Notes under the pieces: model-generated
The model's input: only the letters and a program-made list of their open reading frames with translations
Database searches by the model: none
Told to the model about the DNA's origin: nothing
Program-made: the position numbers and the translations under genes
Source of the DNA: Actinoplanes sp. L3-i22
GTDB taxonomy: Bacteria; Actinomycetota; Actinomycetes; Mycobacteriales; Micromonosporaceae
Direction: 5' to 3'
Length of the DNA stretch: 64,000 bases
Assembly (NCBI RefSeq): GCF_019704555.1
Contig: NZ_AP024745.1
Coordinates: forward strand, 4,410,501-4,474,500
Part shown: positions 7,627 to 16,756 of the stretch, in pieces
How positions within the stretch are numbered: the stretch's first letter is position 1
Layout of the letters: each line of letters opens with the position of its first letter

Positions 7627-8256
7627 TCAGGCGTTTGCCCCGATGGGCAGGGCAACTGCGTGCGTCCACTCGTACATCCGCCGGTCCCGGTGAAAGTGCA
7701 GCAACTGCACGCGATCGAGGGTCACGGTGACCGGATCGAGGATCGGGAGGGCCGCGGCGATCGGGCTTGCCGGTTGCGGCCGGTTGGCGTAGGCGACGCT
7801 GACGTGTGGCGTGTAGGGCTGCGCCGGTTCGAGCGCTCCGACGATCCCGGACACCGCTGCCCGCACGATCTCGCGGATCGCGACGATCGCGCCGGCCGGC
7901 TCGACCGGCAGATACACGGCCTCGGGCCGGACCACCGCGCTGCCGAAGGTCACCACGGGGCGCTCGACTCGCCCCAGCCCGGCGGCGACCGCGTCGATGA
8001 CCCGGCGCACCTGCTCGTCCGAGACTTCGTCGACAAAGCCGATTCCCTGCATCGTGAGGTGCAACCACGGCGCGGGGATGAGATCAAGACCATTAAAACC
8101 GACAAGTTCGCTTTGGTACGTCGAGACCAATCGGTGCACCAGAGGTTGGTCCTCAAAGGTGAAGTGGCAGGCGTAGAAGTGGCGTCCCGCGCGCCATCCG
8201 GGCCGCCACCACCAGTGATCACGCATCTGCTCGGCATGCTCGACGGTGTCGTCCAT
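7627..8256 (-). CDS. 2'-5' RNA ligase family protein (2H phosphoesterase)
   Basis: 209 residues. Both catalytic motifs of the 2H superfamily are present: 'HLTM' with H66 and T68, and 'HVSV' with H151 and S153, in the expected spacing for a pseudo-two-fold fold. Members act on 2'-5' linkages or cyclic phosphates in RNA or nucleotides; the substrate here is unknown. The N-terminal region (about residues 17-64) is the segment copied as fragments A and B near 2.2 and 4.8 kb. Nothing on either side suggests an operon partner. Confidence 0.85.
   Translation of the reverse strand: MDDTVEHAEQMRDHWWWRPGWRAGRHFYACHFTFEDQPLVHRLVSTYQSELVGFNGLDLIPAPWLHLTMQGIGFVDEVSDEQVRRVIDAVAAGLGRVERPVVTFGSAVVRPEAVYLPVEPAGAIVAIREIVRAAVSGIVGALEPAQPYTPHVSVAYANRPQPASPIAAALPILDPVTVTLDRVQLLHFHRDRRMYEWTHAVALPIGANA
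8063..8205 (-). repeat. Copy C of the 2H-phosphoesterase repeat (intact gene context)
   Basis: Internal segment of the functional 2H gene that is repeated as fragments A (2121-2241) and B (4803-4886). C differs from both at GGATGAG and CGAGACC and retains the 15 bp between the two GAAGTGGC copies that A has lost. All three lie in the same direction, so recombination between them would delete the intervening DNA. Confidence 0.85.
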
Positions 8257-8433
8257 GGGTCAGCCGCTCCCTCAGATGTCGGAGAGGCCGGCAGCGTCCG
8301 AGGCGATCAGCTCGATACGATCGGCCGGCGAGATTGATTCGGACACCATGGCAGACGCCTGGCATCACGGTGCGGGAACTGCCGGCGCCTCCGACTCAGC
8401 GGTTCGCGGGAGATCGGGCCGCAGTTCGCCGAG

Positions 8434-8631
8434 CTATTCCTTCTCGTCCTCGTGAACCCGGTTGGGTCGGTTGGCGGCCCACTGCCGCACGTCAGAGGTC
8501 CGCCAGATCCGGCCCACAGATAGGTGGGCCATCGGGGCGGGAAAGTCGGGGCGTTCAACGAGTACTGCCACGCGCTGGCGGGACACGCCGAGGTAGTCGG
8601 CGATTTCAGCGGCGGCCATGACGTCGTCCAT
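8434..8631 (-). CDS. Excisionase/AlpA-like helix-turn-helix protein
   Basis: 65 residues from ATG 8631: 'MAAAEIADYLGVSRQRVAVL' then 'RPDFPAPMAHLSVGRIWRTS' and 'DVRQWA', the winged-helix pattern of MerR-like/AlpA/Xis small proteins (helix-turn-helix, then 'G-R-I/L-W-x-x-x-D-V-x-x-W'). Such proteins act as DNA-bending factors for integrative elements or as small regulators. An upstream in-frame ATG at 8679 would add 16 residues without known homology. Diverges from the 8925-9668 gene. Confidence 0.75.
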   Translation of the reverse strand: MDDVMAAAEIADYLGVSRQRVAVLVERPDFPAPMAHLSVGRIWRTSDVRQWAANRPNRVHEDEKE

Positions 8632-8924
8632 CGAACCAAACCTTGCCGCCCACGGGTCTTGGCGCAACACGGTGCGCAAAATCGTTGAGGCCGGTGCACC
8701 GGTCCTGGCCGCGTTCGTTGAGCGGCGCGAATGATTTGCTGCTGTTGCCGGTTGTTTTAGCAGCGCGAACGGTCACCAGAAGGTGGTGTTGGGCTGTTGG
8801 GGCTGTGTCGGGAAACTGGTGGCCAACCTGTTGGCGCTGTCGGGTGCGGTGTCGGCTGGGTGTGCGCGGATGGTGGTCTCGCACCGGCGACGGGCCGGGG
8901 CTGGATTCCATTCGTGAGGTTGGG

Positions 8925-9668
8925 ATGTCTGGTGAGAGGTGGCCGTCGTCGCCGCTGGACGCGGCGCAGAAGGCGTTTTCGCTGCTGGTGATACCGCCGA
9001 CGGTGCTGCTGTACGACACCGGCGGGATCGACGGGGTGGTGCCGTTGGATCGGCTTCGGGGGCTGCTGCTGAGCGCCCGGGCCGAGGCGGCAATGCGCGA
9101 TGTCGTGTGGCGGGACCTGGTGCTGCGGGCGCGCGAGGACGGCCCGGGATGGGTGATCGGCGCGGTCGGCGTGGCGATGCCCGGGCTGCGGCGCGCGGCC
9201 GGGCGCCTTGCCGCCGGCTGGGCGGGCGACCGTGAGGATGTGGACGCCGAGCTGCTGGCCGGGTTCGTGGCGGCGCTGCCGAGGGTGGACCTGGACGCGC
9301 CCCGGATCTGCGGCCGGTTGATCGATGCCGGGGTTCGGGCGGCCCGCAAGGTCCGTGACGCGCAGGCGCAGCAGCCGGTGAGGATCACGGGTGTCCCCGG
9401 GCCGTCGGCTCCGGCGCGGGCTGCGGATCATCCCGATTTCGTGCTGGCGCGGGCGGTCGCCGCGGGCGTCGTCGACGCGGACGAGGCGAATCTGATCGCC
9501 GCGACGCGTCTCGAAGGCGCCACCCTGGCGGTGGCGGGGGAGCGGCTCGGTCTGCCGGCCCGGCTGGCCTCGGCGTGGCGGGCGCGGGCGGAGGTCCGGT
9601 TGCGGGAGGCGATCCGCGACGGCGAGCTGGCGTTCGTGGCGCTGCAACCGCGCCGGCCGGCGGCGTGA
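8925..9668 (+). CDS. Sigma-70 region-4-like HTH protein, function unknown
   Basis: 247 residues from ATG 8925, with GTGAGG about 5 bp upstream. The C-terminal ~90 residues read 'DEANLIAATRLEGATLAVAG', 'ERLGLPARLASAWRARAEVR', 'LREAI', which looks like the region-4 HTH of sigma factors (acidic start, T-L-x-x-x-A-x-x-L-G-L, then a basic recognition helix). The N-terminal ~150 residues are helical and unrecognised; no region 2 is visible, so it is probably not a complete sigma factor. I have the impression that such proteins accompany actinobacterial integrative elements, but this is not shown here. Convergent with the DUF6493 gene. Confidence 0.6.
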   Translation: MSGERWPSSPLDAAQKAFSLLVIPPTVLLYDTGGIDGVVPLDRLRGLLLSARAEAAMRDVVWRDLVLRAREDGPGWVIGAVGVAMPGLRRAAGRLAAGWAGDREDVDAELLAGFVAALPRVDLDAPRICGRLIDAGVRAARKVRDAQAQQPVRITGVPGPSAPARAADHPDFVLARAVAAGVVDADEANLIAATRLEGATLAVAGERLGLPARLASAWRARAEVRLREAIRDGELAFVALQPRRPAA

Positions 9669-9735
9669 CACAAGCGGGGGCCGGAGCCACAGTGGCCCGA
9701 CAACTGCGGCCGCAGCGTAGTTCAAGACATGTTGG

Positions 9736-12345
9736 TCAGGACGCGTCCGCTGCGGCTCGGTTGTTCTCCAGGGTTCGGACGAGACGGGCTGCCTCGGTGG
9801 CGAGCCGGGTGGCGCCGCCCTGGGCGGCGATCGTCCTCACCTCGGGGATGTCGTCGGTGGCTTGAGTGGTGGCGGCTGCGGAGGCGGCGATCATCAGCAG
9901 ATCCGGTGTGCCCGCGGCTGGGCGGGGTGGAGTCAGGACGGTCGGGAGCAGAGTGCGGGTGAGGTCCCAGACGGCCGAGGCGGCGCCGGCCCGCAGCGCC
10001 TGCTGGAGGCTGTCGACCACCCGTTTCAGGACGATGACCTGGGCGGCTTCCAGCATGCCGAGTTCGTGGCCGACGATGGTGCCGTCGAGCAGGTTGCGGG
10101 CGGCCAGCGACACGAAGGCATCCACCGTGACCATCCGGCCCGCGGGTCGCCCGGCGGCCAGGCCGTACGCGAGGCACAGGGCCATCGCCGGGCCGAACGG
10201 GCCGTTGCCGGCCGCGACGGCGGGCAGGACGTGGAGCTGGTTGGCGTAGTCGCCGTCGGCGGCCATGGTGAGCAGGGGCAGCGCGTGGGCGGCGACCAGT
10301 TCGCGGTGGCCGGGCAGGATCATCGGCCACATGGTGATCGACTCGTCGTCGGGCAGGTAGCCGTAGGCGCGCTCGCGGGCGCTGGTGGCCGGCAGGCTCA
10401 ACAGCCCGTCGGGGACGGTCAGCGGCGGATGGGCGAACGCTTCGATGGCGACCGTACGTCGAAGTCGGGGTTGGTTGTAGCTGACGGGTCGTTCGGAGCT
10501 GATCGCCACGGCGGCCGGGTCGGGCAGGCCGCCGTCACGCAGCCATCCGGCGAACTGGCGGCCGGCGGGGGAGCGCAATCGCTCGGCCGCCGCCCGGGTC
10601 GGTGCGTCGACCTCGCGGGGCAGGCGGAGCAGGGCCTGTGCCAGGTCGTACGGGCCGGGCTGCCAGCCGTCGGATTCGGCGTTGGTGAGCAGGTCGAGGA
10701 CGCGGTGGGGGTCGACGTGGCCGTCGACGGTGGCGGGGGTGGCCAGCAACGCGGGTGGTGGCGTGCCGTACAGCTGCCCGGTCAGTTCGGTGACCCGGGC
10801 GTTGATCATCGTCCAGGCGGGGCTGGACAGTGGCGCCCCGCCGAACGAGGAGACCTGGTGCCGGGGTGGGCGTGGGCCGCGGTGCACGATGCCGTAGATC
10901 AGCCGGTCGACCAGCCAGCCGCCGTATTCGTCGAGCATCGGGGTGAGGATCGCGGCGAGAGCGGGCCGGTCGCCGTACGCGAATCGGGTTAAAGCGTCGA
11001 AGACGCGTTCCATCAGGATCGGGTCGAATGTTTCCCAGCGGTTGGCGGCCGCGGTCTCGCCGGCGAGTTCGCCGAGTGATGCGATCGATGGTGGCATCGC
11101 CGCCACCGGCGCGGGCGCCGGCAGCAGGACCAGCGAATCCTGCTCCTCGACGGTGGCCCCGGCCTGGCGCAGCACCTCCTGCGCCTGGCGACGCAGATCC
11201 CCCGCCAGGATCGTGGCGGCCTGGGCGAGCGGCTCCGGGCCGTAGGCGGTCAGGTGGGCGGCGGCCAGGTGCAGCGTCTGCTCGGCGAGGTCGACCGCCT
11301 CGTTGCCCAGCCCGGCCAGCAACGCCTCGTAGAGATCCGGGTCGGACCGGTCGGTCAGCACCGCGCCGATCCATTCGAGCATGGCCCGGACCAGCTTCTT
11401 CTCCTTGCGCGGCAGGACGGCGTAGGCGGCCTCGACGATCAGCTCGGGTTCGGCCCGGCCGCCGGCCTCGGCGACGCGCAGCGCCGCGAGCGCCAGGTCG
11501 GCCACCGCGACCGGCGGGCTGGACAGCATCGCCAGGTATTCCTGCCGGTGCTCGGCGCATTCCTCGAGCGTCGGCGCGAGTGCGCGGTGCAGGTCGGCCA
11601 TCGACTTGATCGACGCGGGGCGGTCCCCGGCACGTAGCCGCAGCAGGCAGCCGTCCAGGATCGTCCGGCGCGTCGCATCGTCGTCGGCGGCCAGCATGGT
11701 CAGGGCTTTCGGCCATTCCTCGTCGAGATGGGTGCCGAGGCGAGGAATGGCAAACAAATGCGGCAAAAGATCGGGGGTACGGGGATCAGCGCGCAAGCGA
11801 TCGATCAACTCCTCGGACCAGGCGCGTCCCTGCTGCTGGATCCAGCCGGTCAGGGTGGCCTCGGTCGGCGGGACCGGCAGTTGCGCCGCGTCCAGCAGGG
11901 CGCTGACGACCGGCCATTGGTCGACGGTCGTCGGTCGCATTTTCTGGGCCATGGACGTGGCGACGGCGGCGATCGAGGGCCGGCCGGGGGCCTGCAGGAC
12001 CCGCACCACCGACTCGGCGGACTCGGTATCGATGTGCAGCCAGGTGTCACGGAGCCGGGTGACGACGTCGGTGGCCCGGGGCAGCCCGGCGACGCAGGCC
12101 ACCGCGAGCGCGATCTTGCGCCGGCGCAGCAGGTCCCGATGCTCGTCGAGCGCCCGGGAGTTGGCGTGGTAGTTGGTGAAGTAGTCGCCGGTCGGCAGCG
12201 GCTCGGGCAGATGAGCCAGCTGGTGGTCCTTGAACTGCCCGGCCAGGGCACGGCGCTCGGTCTCCTGGCCGGCCACCATCAGCGCCGCTACGCCCTTGAT
12301 GTCGCCGGCCTCGATCCGCGCGAAGACCTCCTCGGCGTCGATCAC
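9736..12345 (-). CDS. DUF6493-family protein, partner of the SWIM protein
   Basis: 869 residues, alpha-helical and rich in Ala/Leu, consistent with a HEAT-like solenoid; no transmembrane segment or catalytic motif is seen. Early sequence 'DAEEVFARIEAGDIKGVAAL' and 'ALAGQFKDHQLAHLPEP' is typical of DUF6493 proteins as I know them. GTG 12345 overlaps the stop of the SWIM gene by 4 bp, and the preceding GGAAAGGAAGA provides the ribosome binding site, so the two are co-translated. The SWIM/DUF6493 pair recurs in actinobacteria; its role is unknown. The name of the family rests on memory. Confidence 0.7.
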   Translation of the reverse strand: MIDAEEVFARIEAGDIKGVAALMVAGQETERRALAGQFKDHQLAHLPEPLPTGDYFTNYHANSRALDEHRDLLRRRKIALAVACVAGLPRATDVVTRLRDTWLHIDTESAESVVRVLQAPGRPSIAAVATSMAQKMRPTTVDQWPVVSALLDAAQLPVPPTEATLTGWIQQQGRAWSEELIDRLRADPRTPDLLPHLFAIPRLGTHLDEEWPKALTMLAADDDATRRTILDGCLLRLRAGDRPASIKSMADLHRALAPTLEECAEHRQEYLAMLSSPPVAVADLALAALRVAEAGGRAEPELIVEAAYAVLPRKEKKLVRAMLEWIGAVLTDRSDPDLYEALLAGLGNEAVDLAEQTLHLAAAHLTAYGPEPLAQAATILAGDLRRQAQEVLRQAGATVEEQDSLVLLPAPAPVAAMPPSIASLGELAGETAAANRWETFDPILMERVFDALTRFAYGDRPALAAILTPMLDEYGGWLVDRLIYGIVHRGPRPPRHQVSSFGGAPLSSPAWTMINARVTELTGQLYGTPPPALLATPATVDGHVDPHRVLDLLTNAESDGWQPGPYDLAQALLRLPREVDAPTRAAAERLRSPAGRQFAGWLRDGGLPDPAAVAISSERPVSYNQPRLRRTVAIEAFAHPPLTVPDGLLSLPATSARERAYGYLPDDESITMWPMILPGHRELVAAHALPLLTMAADGDYANQLHVLPAVAAGNGPFGPAMALCLAYGLAAGRPAGRMVTVDAFVSLAARNLLDGTIVGHELGMLEAAQVIVLKRVVDSLQQALRAGAASAVWDLTRTLLPTVLTPPRPAAGTPDLLMIAASAAATTQATDDIPEVRTIAAQGGATRLATEAARLVRTLENNRAAADAS

Positions 12346-13649
12346 GTGTCTTCCTTTCCGGTGAGCCTCACCGCTCTCGTGAGCGTCACCGCGAGGACAT
12401 GTTTGCAAGGGCCGCGCGTGCCGCGGTGCTCGACCCACCAGCGGCAGGTGCAGCCCAGTTCGCCGCCGGCCGTCTCGTGGACCAGGTAGTCGCCCACGCT
12501 GGTGCCGGCCGGGCCCGGGTGTACCGCGCCTGCGGCGACCAGGGCGCGGGCGGCGACCAGCCGGGGGTTCAGGTCGGCGATCAACTCCGGCCGCAGGGGC
12601 AGCTCGCGATGGAAGTACGCGGCGTCGGCCCAGTCGTAGCCGACCTTGCCGGACATGGCCAGGGCGGCCAGGGCGCCGCGGACCTGCTCGGTGGTCATCC
12701 CGTTCGCCTGCGCGATCAGGTCCGGGTCGACGGTGCCGTCCCAGCCGAGCCGGTCGGCCAACTGTTCGGCTTCGTCCAGGCGGGTCAGCAGCGCGCCCTC
12801 GCCGGACAGGCCGCGGTCGACACCGGGGGAGAGCAGCAGGGAGAACCGGACGCCGGGCAGCTCCAGCTCCCAGCCGCTGGGGAAGGGAGGGCTGCCCGGG
12901 GTGGCCGGGGGACCGTAGAGGCGGACGAGTCGGGTCATCGGCAGCAGCGGGCGCAGGACGGCGACGCGGTGCGGGCCCGGCAGGCAGACCGCTGCGGGTG
13001 TGGCGCCGGTGGCGAGCCGGACCGAGCGGCCGGCGGGGACCAGCCATCGCACGTCGCGGTTCGGCCGCGGGGGCATCCGCTGCAGCAGTGAGGCCGCGGC
13101 GGCACCGGTCAACTCTGCGCGGGGATCGAGGCCTGACGCGATGAAACCGGCCTCGGCCAGCCCACGTAGCCAGCGGGACGGCAGCGGGACCTTCTTCTCG
13201 ACGATGTGCGCGTCGAGGGTGGTGACCGTCAGGTCGTCCGGGCCGACCGACAGGCGTAGCGGGTCCTTGCCGCCGATGCGGGACAGGGCGCGATAGAGCT
13301 CGGGGTTGATGTCGACGTTTGTCGTGCCGCGGGCGTGGATCTCGCCGTCGAGAGCCTCGGGGAGCACGTCCAGCCGTGCGTATACGCCACAGCAGCCGGA
13401 CAGCACCTCGAACCGCAGCCGGTCGCCGCCGCAGGTGACGACCGGGTCCCGCAGGTACCCGGTGTACTCCGGGCGGAAGTCGGCGGCGGCTACATCCGCC
13501 AGGACCGTCAGGCAGACCGCGGCTGGTCGCGCGGCGGTCAGGAAGCCGGTGAAGAACCGGGGGTGCAGGCCGGCGGTCTGCAATGACAGCAGACTGCCTA
13601 CCAGCTCCGACGGGCGCCGATACGCGACCGCCAGGGACTCCCCGGCCAC
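12342..13649 (-). CDS. SWIM zinc-finger protein
   Basis: 435 residues. The C-terminus carries a SWIM motif, CxCx(n)CxH: 'LGCTCRWWVEHRGTRGPCKH' (Cys-Thr-Cys ... Cys-Lys-His), which binds zinc and contacts DNA or protein. Upstream residues form an uncharacterised mixed alpha/beta region. GTG 13649 is the only in-frame start before a stop, with no Shine-Dalgarno sequence, so it may be leaderless. First gene of a two-gene operon with the DUF6493 gene. Confidence 0.8.
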   Translation of the reverse strand: MAGESLAVAYRRPSELVGSLLSLQTAGLHPRFFTGFLTAARPAAVCLTVLADVAAADFRPEYTGYLRDPVVTCGGDRLRFEVLSGCCGVYARLDVLPEALDGEIHARGTTNVDINPELYRALSRIGGKDPLRLSVGPDDLTVTTLDAHIVEKKVPLPSRWLRGLAEAGFIASGLDPRAELTGAAAASLLQRMPPRPNRDVRWLVPAGRSVRLATGATPAAVCLPGPHRVAVLRPLLPMTRLVRLYGPPATPGSPPFPSGWELELPGVRFSLLLSPGVDRGLSGEGALLTRLDEAEQLADRLGWDGTVDPDLIAQANGMTTEQVRGALAALAMSGKVGYDWADAAYFHRELPLRPELIADLNPRLVAARALVAAGAVHPGPAGTSVGDYLVHETAGGELGCTCRWWVEHRGTRGPCKHVLAVTLTRAVRLTGKEDT

Positions 13650-14112
13650 GAGGTCCGACCGTACCGGCCACGGCGTGGTGCCACTGGCAGTTCGGCCACA
13701 CCGGTGGTCCGGGGGTCGGGGACCGGCGGATGTCGCTCGGCCGGACCGGCGAACTTACTGACCGTGCACGGCGAGGGGGACTCCGTGTAGTAGCCGCCGC
13801 CGCGGGCGCTAACCCGTTGTTGCGCCGGTTGCGGCCATGGGTCAGCCACGGAACATTGCATTTACTTCATCCTAGGGACCGCGTTGGTTCGGTGAGGTAT
13901 GGGTTGGCGTTCCATCCGGTAACCGGTGGAACGTTCCGGCTCAATGTATATGGCGGGTCGATCGGGCCGGCTGGGACACTTGAAATTGGGGTTTCCAGGT
14001 CTGTTGACGCAGTGGAGGCGTGGCGCCTGAGCGGCACATAGTGGTCATGGTAATTGCGTTCTCGGGTAACTGCTGCCGTGACCTGCCCTCGGCAAGAAAG
14101 AACAACGCCGTT
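13650..14112. other. Intergenic region with a lower-GC patch
   Basis: 463 bp between the SWIM gene (minus) and the lipoprotein gene (plus). Around 13855-13995 the GC content drops visibly, and a 10-bp palindrome GGAACGTTCC sits at 13928-13937. An open frame across it ends at 14041 but has no recognisable product. It probably holds the divergent promoters. Confidence 0.5.
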
Positions 14113-14532
14113 ATGATCAGACGCATGCGAACGCTACTCGCCGCGATCGCCGCATTCGCCACCCTCACGGCTTGCACGTCGACACAGGACGCCGGAAACG
14201 ACAAGCTCCGCGCCATCGAAGTACCCGCCGAATGGTCCGAGGGGGCGTGGGGCAGCGGCGGCGACTTCGGTCTCGGCTCGTCATACCGCATGTGGACCCT
14301 CGAATACGCGCCCACTGAACAAACAGGCGACCAGATCCGCCAGATATACGACTCCGCGCTGACAAATGCGGGCTGGACCTGGCACTCCACGTGCACGACA
14401 AAACGCCTCTACTCATCCGAGGTAAAGGACGGATGCTGGCAGTTGAAAGACTATATGCTGATCTACAGGGTTGAATCAAAAGTTGGCGACACCAAGCAAT
14501 ATGTAGACGCGACAATGTTCAAAGACGACTGA
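14113..14532 (+). CDS. Small lipoprotein, function unknown
   Basis: 139 residues. Signal sequence MIRRMRTLLAAIAAFATLT, then lipobox 'L-T-A-C' with the lipidated Cys near residue 19, so it is anchored on the outer face of the membrane. The mature part has several Cys, including 'STCTTKR' and 'DGCWQLKDYM', that could form disulfides. A TATGAT box at 14112-14117 looks like a -10 element; with it, transcription would begin near the internal ATG at 14125, a plausible leaderless start (135 residues). The codon use is less GC-biased than that of its neighbours. No family recognised. Confidence 0.7.
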   Translation: MIRRMRTLLAAIAAFATLTACTSTQDAGNDKLRAIEVPAEWSEGAWGSGGDFGLGSSYRMWTLEYAPTEQTGDQIRQIYDSALTNAGWTWHSTCTTKRLYSSEVKDGCWQLKDYMLIYRVESKVGDTKQYVDATMFKDD

Positions 14533-14677
14533 TTCGCCGGATGGATGTGTGGATTCGGTGGCAGGCGCGCCATGGCCTTGGTACTGGACTTGGCGTGCGG
14601 TGGCCCGGACGACGGAGGAAGCCATGGCGGTGGCCCCGAAAGCTGCGGTGAGCAGCAGTGCTGGCGGGTCCGACCGT

Positions 14678-15274
14678 CTAGTCGACCTGTTGTCCCGGGC
14701 TGGCGCCCGGCACGGTGTCGTTCACGATCTGCTCCAGCTGGGTGCCCGTTTGGATGGCGCGGTTGCGGATCTGGTCGAGCACGTCCGGGTCCGGGGCGCG
14801 ACGTTCCAGCGTCTCGAGGTCGCGCAGCAGGGCGGCCAGTTCGAACAGGGCACCGGGGCCGTACGGGGTTTCGCTGTGGTACCAGCGGTGGTAGGTGCTC
14901 ATGATCTCGTACCCGTGGTGGATCGACAGCCGTGGCTGTTCGAGCAGGTCGGGGAGGTCCTGAACGAACGGCAGGACTGACGAGTCGACTTCCAGTATCG
15001 GGTCGTCGGGGTCGGTCGGGCCGTATGCGCGGAGCCGCTCGGCGATGCCGGCGGGGTCGGCGGACTGGCCGGCGCACCGGGCCCAGGCAAGGGTGAGGCC
15101 CTCGGCCGCGAGCGGCAGGACCGGGCGCCGCAGCTCGTTCTCCGTGGCGGAGCGGGCGAGCAGCGGCAGGCAGCGGTGGATGGCGGCGACGGAGAGGACA
15201 CGCTGGGCCTCGGGGTCGAGACGGGTGGCCCGGTCGGTGAGATCCAGCAGCAGCCGGTAGTCGGGGTTCGTCAC
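14678..15274 (-). CDS. Hypothetical protein, function unknown
   Basis: 198 residues from GTG 15274. Begins 'TNPDYRLLLDLTDRATRLDP' and continues as a helical, acidic cytoplasmic protein with 'HHGYEIMSTYHRWYHSETPY' and a Leu/Asp-rich C-terminus. No membrane segment, signal peptide or known motif. Stands alone between a plus-strand lipoprotein gene and a plus-strand methyltransferase gene. Size and composition would fit immunity-type proteins, but there is no direct support. Confidence 0.6.
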   Translation of the reverse strand: MTNPDYRLLLDLTDRATRLDPEAQRVLSVAAIHRCLPLLARSATENELRRPVLPLAAEGLTLAWARCAGQSADPAGIAERLRAYGPTDPDDPILEVDSSVLPFVQDLPDLLEQPRLSIHHGYEIMSTYHRWYHSETPYGPGALFELAALLRDLETLERRAPDPDVLDQIRNRAIQTGTQLEQIVNDTVPGASPGQQVD

Positions 15275-15562
15275 GGCCGGACGATACCGGGAGCGAAGAG
15301 CGAGGCACGGACGAGCCGTTTCGGTTTCACCGGTGGCTGTACCTGTGAGCCGAGGAGTCCTTCGACGAGGGCTTTGCAGGTCTGGGTCGTGGCGGTGCAC
15401 GACCGTCGGGTCCCGGGCGGCCGTCGGCCAACGGATGGCCAACTGTCCGGCGGCGGTGGCCACCAGACTCGTCGACGCCGGCGAGGCGCATCTGATCGCG
15501 GTCACCCGCCGGCCTTCCAGCATCGTGGACGTTGTCGGCCGGCGTAGCGGGACAATGCCCTG

Positions 15563-16300
15563 GTGCAGACCGACGAGCCGTATTACCGCCGTGACCTTGC
15601 CTACGTCTTCGACCAAGGCTACGGCTTTCACGCCGACGCCTGTGCGCCCGGCATCCTGGCCCTTCTCGAGCCCGTCCGGACACGCCAAGGCTTGGTTCTG
15701 GAGATCGGGTGCGGGTCGGGCCTGCTCACCAAGCGCCTGACCGAAGCCGGTCATCGGGTGATCGCCACTGATGCCTCACCGGCGATGCTCGATCTCACCC
15801 GCACCGCCGTAGGGGGCGCCGCCGACGTGCGGACCTTGGTCCTGCCCGACGATCCGATTCCGGCGGTGGACGCGATCGTCGGGATCGGACACGCCCTCAA
15901 CTATCTGTCCGATGCGGCCGCTGTCCGCCGTGGCCTGGTAGCGCTCGCCGACGCGTTGCTGCCCGGCGGTCTGCTGGCGGTGGATCTGTGCGACCTCGAA
16001 TGGGGTACCGCGCGCGAGGGTGCCATGGCGCAAGGACGGGTCGGTGACGACTGGGCCATCATCACCAGGTTCAGCCGGCCGGCGCCGGACCGGTTCGACC
16101 GGGACCTCACCACGTTCGTCCGCGGCGTGGACGGCAGTTACCGTCGCGAGGACGAGCACCACGGCAACGTCCTGATCGACACCTCGTCGGTGCCGGAGCT
16201 GCTGCGCGAACGTGGCGTGACGGCCACGATCGGCGACTCGTTCAATGACGACCACCATCCGCTGCCCGTCGGGCTGCGTAGCATCGTCGGCCGCCGGTGA
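15563..16300 (+). CDS. Class I SAM-dependent methyltransferase
   Basis: 245 residues, GTG start. Motif I 'VLEIGCGSGLLT' binds SAM; 'VIATDASPAML' supplies the acidic residue for the ribose; 'VDAIVGIGHALNYL' and 'LPGGLLAVDL' are motifs IV/VI of small-molecule methyltransferases. The substrate is unknown. It has no operon partner; the next gene starts 456 bp away. Upstream ATG codons are out of frame. Confidence 0.85.
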   Translation: MQTDEPYYRRDLAYVFDQGYGFHADACAPGILALLEPVRTRQGLVLEIGCGSGLLTKRLTEAGHRVIATDASPAMLDLTRTAVGGAADVRTLVLPDDPIPAVDAIVGIGHALNYLSDAAAVRRGLVALADALLPGGLLAVDLCDLEWGTAREGAMAQGRVGDDWAIITRFSRPAPDRFDRDLTTFVRGVDGSYRREDEHHGNVLIDTSSVPELLRERGVTATIGDSFNDDHHPLPVGLRSIVGRR

Positions 16301-16756
16301 AGCGTGCCATCAGCCAGCCGTTCCACCGATAGCAGCGAGGACACGATCATCTTGATACATCCGGACGCCGCCTCCGCCCGCGGATACCAGCCCTGTAGTT
16401 GATGACCTCCAGGTGCGGATGTCGGCTCGACGCCGAGTCAGAGCGGATCCCAAACTGACGCCCGATGCCTCGCGCTCAGAACCACAGCGCTTCGCTGAGG
16501 CCGGCCGAAGCTGCGGGCGGCCGCGTGGAGCGCACGGCACCTAAGGGCCGGCCGAAAGCCACGTCGGACGGCCAACAAACAGCACGGAAGGCCAACCGAA
16601 ACAGAACAGCGCTTCCGCCGTACGCAAGCGGTTGGCTCTTGTTGGGTTTTCGCCCGGTGGTGTCGGGCGGGCCGGAGCGCCCCTTGGTGGGTGCGGCATC
16701 GATCGGTGTCGCGCCCATCGTTGCGGTTCCGCGGCAGGCGGGACCGGGAGGTGCCC
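16301..16756 (+). other. Intergenic region ahead of the T4SS-like genes
   Basis: 456 bp with no supported gene. It holds a modest hairpin (CGCCCG 16651-16656 pairing with CGGGCG 16664-16669) preceded by a short T-run, which could be a terminator for upstream transcription. The pilin gene promoter should lie in the last ~100 bp. Open frames here lack any recognisable product. Confidence 0.5.

Noticed and set aside
13583..14041. Possible 152-residue protein on the plus strand
   Set aside because: Overlaps the start of the SWIM gene, has no ribosome binding site, no recognised domain, and poor codon bias over its second half.
16651..16669. Strong terminator before the pilin gene
   Set aside because: Only a 6-bp stem; mentioned as a weak hairpin but not called as a terminator.
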